64,000 bases of DNA from Chlorocebus sabaeus (lineage: Eukaryota > Chordata > Mammalia > Primates > Cercopithecidae). Of the stretch, positions 57,668 to 64,000 are shown piece after piece (the stretch's first letter is position 1; the number at the start of each line of letters is the position of its first letter). A program made the translations under genes and the position numbers. The DNA lies in the NCBI RefSeq assembly GCF_047675955.1, contig NW_027327628.1:124001-188000 (forward strand). The letters run 5' to 3'. Under the pieces are notes generated by a model. The model saw only the letters and a program-made list of their open reading frames with translations, was not told the DNA's origin and did not search any database.

Positions 57668-60600
57668 CTTTGCAAATTCCACAAGAACAGTCTTAGCGAT
57701 AGGCTTCTTGAGGGGAAAGCTGTAACTCTGTGAGATGAATTAACAGAACACAAAGTAGTTTCTCAGAAAGCTTCTTTCCAGTTTTTAACGGAAGATATTT
57801 CCTTTTTCACCATAGCGCTCTATGGGCTTCCAATATCATTTTCCAAAATCCAGAAGAAGAATCTTAGAGAATGGCTTCCTCCTGGGAAAGCAGTAACTCT
57901 GTGAGGTGAATTAACAGAACACAGAGCAGTTTCTCAGAATGTTTCTTTCTAGTTTTTAACGGAAGATATTTCCTTTTTCAACACAGCCCACTATGGGCTT
58001 CCAAATATCACTTTCCAAATTACACAAGAAGAGTCTTCGCGAAAGGCTTCTTCAGGGGAAAGCTGTAACTCTGTGAGATGAATTAACAGAACACAAAGTA
58101 GTTTCTCAGAATGCTTCTTTTCAGTTTTTATCTTAGGATATTTCCTTTTTCACCTTAGACCTCTATGGGATTGAAAATATCACTATGAAAATTCCACAAG
58201 AACAGTCTTAGCGAAAGTCTTCTTGAGGTGAAAGCAGTGACTCTGTGAGATGAATTAACAGAACACAAAGCAGTTTCTCAGAAAGCTTCTTTCTAGTTTT
58301 TAATGGAAGGTATTTCCTTCTAGCCCTCTATGGACTTTCAAATATCACTTTGCAAATTCCACAAGAACAGTCTTCACGAAAGGCTTCTTGAGCGTAAAGC
58401 TGTAACACTGTGAGATGAATTAACAGAGAACAAAGCAATTTCTCAGAAATCTTCTTTCCAGTTTTTAACGGAAGGAATTTCCTTTTTCCCCATAGCCCTC
58501 TAGGGGTTTCAAAAATCACTTTGCAATTTACACATGAACAGACTTTGCGAAAGGCTTCTTGAAGGGAATGCTGTAACTCTGTTAGATGAGTTAACAGAAC
58601 ACAAAGCATTTTCTCTGAAAGCTTCTTTCCAGATTTTACCGGAAGATATACCCTTTTTTACCATATCCTCTATGGACTTCCAAATATCACCTTGCAAATT
58701 CCACAAGAACAGCCTTAGAGAAAGGATTTTTGAAGGAAAAGCTGTAACTCGGTGAGATGAATTAACAGAGCACAAAGCAGTTTCTCAGAAAGCTTCTTTC
58801 CAGTTTTTAACAGAAGATATTTCCTTTTTCACTGTATCCCTCTATGGGATTACAAATATCACATTGCCATTTCCACAAAAACAGTATTAGCGAAAGGCTT
58901 CTTGAGAGGAATGCTGTAACTCGGTGAGATGAATTAACAGAACACAAAGCAGTTTCTCAGAAAGCTTCTTTCCAGTTTTTAACTGAAGATATTTCCTTTT
59001 TCACCATACCGCTCTATGGGTTTCCAAATATCACCTTGCAAATTCCACAAGAACAGCCTTAGCGAAAGGCTAATAGAAGGGAAAGCTGTAACTCTGTGAC
59101 ATGAATTAACAGAACACAAAGCAGTTTCTCAGAATTCTTCTTTTCAGTTTTTAACTTAGGATATTTCCTTTTTCACCGTAGCAATCTATGGGCTTCCAAT
59201 TATCACTTTGCAAATTCCACAAGAACAGTCTTAACGAAAGGCTTCTTGAGGGGAAAGCTGGAAATCTGTGCGATGAATTCAGAAAACACAAAGCAGTTTC
59301 TCCGAAAGCTTCTTTCCAGTTTTTAACGGAAGATATTTCCATTTTCACCATCGTCCCCTATGGGCTTCCAAATATCACCCTGCAAATTCCACAAGAACAG
59401 TCTTAGCGAAAGGCTTCATGACGGGAAAGCAGTAACTCGGTGAGATGAATTAACAGAACACGAAACAGTTTCTCTGAAAGTTTCTTTCCATTTTTTAACG
59501 GAAGATATATCCTTTTACTACATAGAACTCTATGGGCTTCCAATTATCACTTTGCCATTTCCACAAGAACAGTCTTAGCGAAAGGCTCTTTGAGGGGAAA
59601 TCTGTAACTCTGCGAGATGAATTAACAGAACACAAAGTAGTTTCTCAGAAAGGTTTTTTCCCGTTTTTAACGGAAGATGTTTCCTTTTTAGCCATTGCAC
59701 TCTATGGGCTTCCAAATAGCACTTTGCAAATTCCACAACAAAAGCATTAGTGAAAGGCTTCTTGAGGGGAAAGCTGTAACTCTGTGAGATGAATTAACAG
59801 AACACAAACCAGTTTCTCAGAAAGCTTCTTTCCATTTTTATCTGTAGACACTTCCTTTTTCACCATAGCACTCTAAGGGCTTCCGAATATCACTTTGCAA
59901 ATTCCACATGAACAGTCTTAGCGAAAACTTCTTGAGGGAAAAGCTGTAACTTTGTGAGATGAATTAGCAGAACACAAAGCAGTTTCTCAGACAGCTTCTC
60001 TCCTGTTTTTAACTGAAGATATTTTCTTTTTCACCATAGCCCTCTATGGGCTTCCAAGTATCACCTTCCAAATTCCACAAAAACAGCCTTAGCGAAAGGC
60101 TTCTTGAAGGGAAAGCTGTAACTCTGTGAGATGAATTAACAGAACACAAAGTAGTTTCTCAGAAAGCTTCTTTCCAGTTTTTAACGGAAGATATTTCTTT
60201 TTCACCATAGCCCTCTAGGGGCTTCCAAATATCCCTTTGCAAATTCCACAACAAAAGCATTAGTGAGAGGCTTCTTGAGGGGAAAGCTGTAACTCTGTTA
60301 AGTGAATTAACAGAGCACAAAGCAGTTTCTCAGAATGCTTCTTTTAAGTTTTTACCTTAGGATATTTCCTTTTTCACCATAGCCCTCTATGGGTTTCCAA
60401 ATATCACTTTGCAAATTCCACAAGAACAGTCTTACCACACGACTTCATGAGGGGAAAGCTATAACTCTATGAGTAGGATTAAGAGAACATAAAACTGTTT
60501 CTCAGTAAGCTTCTTTCCAGTTTTTAACAGAAGATATTTCCTTTTTCGCCATAGCCCTCTATGGGCTTCCAAATATCAGTTTGCAAATTCCACAAGAACA

Positions 60601-62819
60601 GTCTTAGCGAAAGGTTTCTTGAAGGGAAAGCTGTAACTCTGTGAGATGAATTAACAGAACACAAAGCAGTCTCTCAGAAAGCTTCTTTCCAGTTTTTTAC
60701 GAAAGATATATGCTTTTTCACCATAGCCCTCCATGGTCTTCCAAATATCTCTTTGGAAATTCCACAAATACAGTCTTAGCAAAAGGCTTCTTGAGGGGAA
60801 AGCTGTAACTCTGTGAGATCAATTATCAGAACACAAAGCAGTTTCTCCGAAAGCTTCTTTCCAGGTTTTAACGGAAGATATTTCCTTTTTCACCACAGTC
60901 CTCTATGGGCTTCCAAATATCTCTTTGAAAATTCCACAAGGACATTCGTAGCGAAAGGCTTCTTGAGGGGAAATCTGTTACTCTGTGAGATGAATTAACA
61001 GAACACAAAGCAGTTTCTCAGGAAACTTCTTTCCAGTTTTTAACAGACGATATTGCCTTTTTCACCATATCCCTCTATGGGTTTCGAAATATCACTTTGC
61101 AAATTCCACAAGAACAGTCTTAGCGAAAGGCTTCTTGAGGGGAAAGCTGTAAATCAGTGAAATGAATTAAGAGAACACAAAGCAGTTTCTCAGAAAGTTT
61201 CTTTCCAGTTTTTAACGGAAGATATTTCCTTTTTCACCATAGCCCTCTATGGGCTTCCAAATATCACTTTGCAAATTCCACAAGAACAGTCTTAGCGAAA
61301 GGCTCCTTGAGGGGAAAGCTGTAACTCTGTCAGATGAATTCACAGAACACAAAACAGTTTCTCAGAAAGCTTCTTTCCCGTTTTTGACGGAAGATATTTC
61401 CTTTTTCACCGTAGCCCTCTAAGGGCTTACAAGTATCACTTTACAAATACCACAAGAACAGTCTTAGCGAAAGGCTTCTTGAGGGGAAAGCTGTAACTCT
61501 GTGAGATGAATTAACAGAACACAAAGCAGTTTCTCAGACAGCTGCTTTCCAGTTTTTCACGGAAGATATTTCCTTTTTCATCATAGCCCTCTATGGACTT
61601 CCGAATATCACTTTGCGAATTCCCCAACAACAGCCTTAGCGAAAGGCTTCTTGAGGGGAAATCTGTAACTCTGGGAGATGAATTAACAGAACACAAAGCC
61701 GTTTCTCTGACAGCTTCTTTCCAGTTTTTACCTGAAGAGATTACCCTTTTCACCATAGCTTTCCATTGGCTTCCAAATATCACTTTGCAAAAGCCACAAG
61801 AAAAGCCTTAGCGAAAGGCTTCTTGAAGGGAAAGCTGAAACTCTGTGAGATCAATTAACAGAACACAAAGCAGTTTCTCAGAAAGCTTCTTTACAGTTTT
61901 TAACGGAAGATAATTCCTTTTTCACCATAGCCCTCCATGGGCTTCCAAATATCACTTTGCAAATTCCACAAGAACAGTCTCAGCGAAACGCTTCTTGAGG
62001 GGAAAGCAGTAACTCTGAGAGATGAATTAACAGAACACCAAGCAGTTTCTCAGAAAGCTTCTTTCCAGTTTTTTACTGAAGATATTTCCTTTTTCACCAT
62101 AGCCCTCTATGGGCTTCCAAATATGACTTTGCCAATTCCACAAGAACAGCCTTAGCGAAAGGTTTCTTGAAGGGAATGCTGTAATTCTGTGATATGAATT
62201 AACAGAACACAAAGCAGTTTCTCAGAAAGCTTCTTTTCAGTTTTTAACTTAGGATACTTCCTTTTTCACTGAAGCCCTCTATGGGCTTCCAAATATCACT
62301 TTGCAAATTCCCCAACAGCAGTCTTAGCGAAAGGCTTCTTGAAGGGAAAGCTGTAAATCTGTGAGATGAATTAAGAGAACACAAAGTAGTTTCTCAGAAT
62401 GCTTCTTTTCAGTTTTTAACTTAGGATATTTCCTTTTTCACCGAAGCCCTCCATGGGCTTCCAAATATCACTTTGCAAATTCCACAAGAACAGTCTTAGC
62501 GAAACGCTTCTTCAGAGGAAAGCTCTAAGACTGTGAGATGAATATAGAGAACACAAAGTAGTTTCTCAGAAAGCTTCCTTCCAGTTTTTAACGGAAGATA
62601 TTTCCTTTTTCACCATAGACCTCTATGGGCTTCCAATTATCACTTTCCAAATTCCACAAGAACAACCTTAGCGAAAGTCTTCTGCAAGGCAAAGCTGTAA
62701 CACTGTGAGTTGAATTAACAGAACATAAAGCAGTTTCTCAGAGTGCTTCTTTCCAGTTTTTAACGGAAGATAATTCCTTTTTCACCGTGTCCGTCTAAGG
62801 GTTTCCAAATATCACTATG

Positions 62820-63180
62820 CAAACTCCCCAAGAACAGTCTTAGCAAAAGGCTTCTTCAGGGGAAAGCTGTAACTCTGTGAGAAGAATTAACAGAACACAA
62901 AGAAGTTTCTCAGAAAGCTTCTTTCCAGTTTTTAACGAAAGATATTTCCTTTTTCACCATAGATCTCTAGGGACTTCCAAATATCACTTTGCAAATTCCA
63001 CAAGAACAGTCTTAGCGAAAGGCTTCTTGAGGGGAAAGCAGTAACTCTGTGAGATGAATTAACAGAACACAAAGGAGTTTCTCAGAAAGATTCTTTCCAG
63101 TTTTTAACTGAAGATATTTATTTTTTCACCATTGCCCTCTAAGGGCTTCCAAATATCAGTTTCCAAATTCCAAAAAACAG
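62820..63180 (-). repeat. Three-monomer block homologous to 14.62-15.03 kb
   Basis: Three successive monomers match the order at 14.62-15.03 kb. The first has GCAAACTCC, TCTTAGCAAAAGGCTTC and TTCAGGGGAAAGC. The second has a CTAGGGA variant and AAAGCAGTAACTCTG. The third has GATATTTATTTTTTCACC, TAAGGGCTTCCAAATATCAG and CCAAATTCCAAAA. The first monomer also matches 12.03 kb. The offset is about 48.2 kb and spans the L1. Confidence 0.65.
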
Positions 63181-64000
63181 CCTTAGCGAAAGGTTTCTTG
63201 AAGGGAAAGCTGTAACTCTGTGAGATGAATTAACAGAACACAAAGCAGTTAGTCACAAAGCTTCTTTCCTTTTTTTTAACTGAAGATATTTACTTTTCAC
63301 CATAGTCACTCTATGGGCTTCCAAATATCACTTTGCCAATTCCACAAGAACAGCCTTAGCGAAAGTCTTCTTGAAGGGAACGCTGTAACTCTGTGACATG
63401 AACTAACAGAACACAAAGCAGTTTCTCTGAATGCTTCTTTTCATTTTTTAACTTAGGATATTTCCTTTTTCACCGTAGCCCTCTATGGGATTCCAAGTAT
63501 CACTTTGTAAATTCCACAAGAACAGTCTTAGCGAAAGGCTTCTTGCGTGGAAAGCTGTAACTATGTGAGGTAAACTAACAGAACACAAAGCAGTTTCTCA
63601 GAAAGCTTCTTTCCAGTTTTTAACGGAACGAATTTCCTTCTTCACCATAGCCCTCTATGGGCTTCCAAATATCACTTTGCAAATTCCACAAGAACTGTCT
63701 TAGCAAAAGGCTTCTTGAGTGGAAAGCTGTAACTCTTTGAAACGAATTAACAGAACACAAAGAAGTTTCTCAGAAAGCTTCTTTCCAGTTTTTAACGGAA
63801 GATAATTCCTTTTTCAACATAGCCCTCTATGGGCTTCCTAATATCACTTTACAAATTCCACAAGAACAGTCTTAGTGAAAGGCTTCTTGAGGGGAAACGT
63901 GTAATTCTGTGAGATGAATTAATAGAACACAAAGCAGTCTCTCAGAAAGCTTCTTTCCAGTTTTTAACCGAAGCTATTTCTTTTTTCACCAGAGCCCTCT

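Larger units (their letters stand above)
42284..64000 (-). repeat. Alpha satellite array, right block
   Basis: Uninterrupted monomers in the same orientation and phase to the window end, which falls mid-monomer. The part up to about 52 kb mixes TTTTTATCTTAGG and TTTTTAACGG types with the ACACACGGCAG subtype. From about 58 kb onward the monomers resemble those of 6-15 kb on the left (CAGCCTTAGCG, GAAGGGAAAGCTG). The block contains the 11-monomer duplication at 53.9-57.7 kb. No genes, no CENP-B boxes and no orientation switch were seen. Confidence 0.95.

Noticed and set aside
58305..58325. Missing TTTCACCATA in GGTATTTCCTTCTAGCCC
   Set aside because: A short (about 10-bp) single-monomer deletion with no partner found; not informative alone.
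1..64000. CRISPR-like regular repeats
   Set aside because: The repeats are contiguous 171-bp units without spacers in a primate genome; there are no cas genes.

Overview
The window is primate centromere-proximal DNA. About 56.4 kb of the 64 kb is head-to-tail alpha (alphoid) satellite with a ~171-bp monomer, roughly 330 monomers by length. All monomers I read lie in one orientation, reverse complement to the usual published alphoid consensus. Neighbouring monomers differ a lot and no long-range uniform higher-order repeat (HOR) is visible. I saw no CENP-B box; the corresponding position carries the A-box type. This fits old monomeric pericentromeric alpha satellite rather than an active homogenised centromere core. 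Alphoid DNA, a primate L1 and an Alu with AluY-type diagnostic bases point to a catarrhine (human, ape or Old World monkey). I cannot name the species from sequence alone. There are no functional protein-coding genes.

Layout. 1-23154: alpha satellite. 23155-30480: a 7.3-kb non-satellite block, all apparently one minus-strand L1 retrotransposition product. Read on the minus strand it contains 24 nt of 5'UTR, a broken ORF1, a broken ORF2 and a 3'UTR (30480-25341), then an AluJ fragment, an AATAAA and an A29 tract, then flanking DNA with an older L1 3' end and an oppositely oriented solo LTR. It ends at a second AATAAA and a poly(A) tract against the satellite. This has the architecture of an L1 that carried about 2.2 kb of 3' flanking DNA (3' transduction), possibly in two steps. 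30481-41992: alpha satellite, interrupted at 37534-37578 by the first 45 nt of U5 snRNA between imperfect 17-bp direct repeats. 41993-42283: an AluY-like element. 42284-64000: alpha satellite.

Within the satellite there are layers of duplication of different age. A near-identical (about 99.5%) 11-monomer tandem duplication occupies 53890-57667. A dimer is repeated three times at about 40.4-41.44 kb. Old blocks of several monomers recur at 1.5-kb (9-monomer) and other integer-monomer spacings. Trimer-scale homologies link the left and right arms across the L1. The L1, the Alu and a T15 expansion sit at the same phase of the monomer, the CAG-TTTTT/AA motif, which is a good L1 endonuclease target.

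The many short ORFs in the satellite arise because 171 is a multiple of 3, so a frame open in one monomer often stays open into the next. They are not genes.
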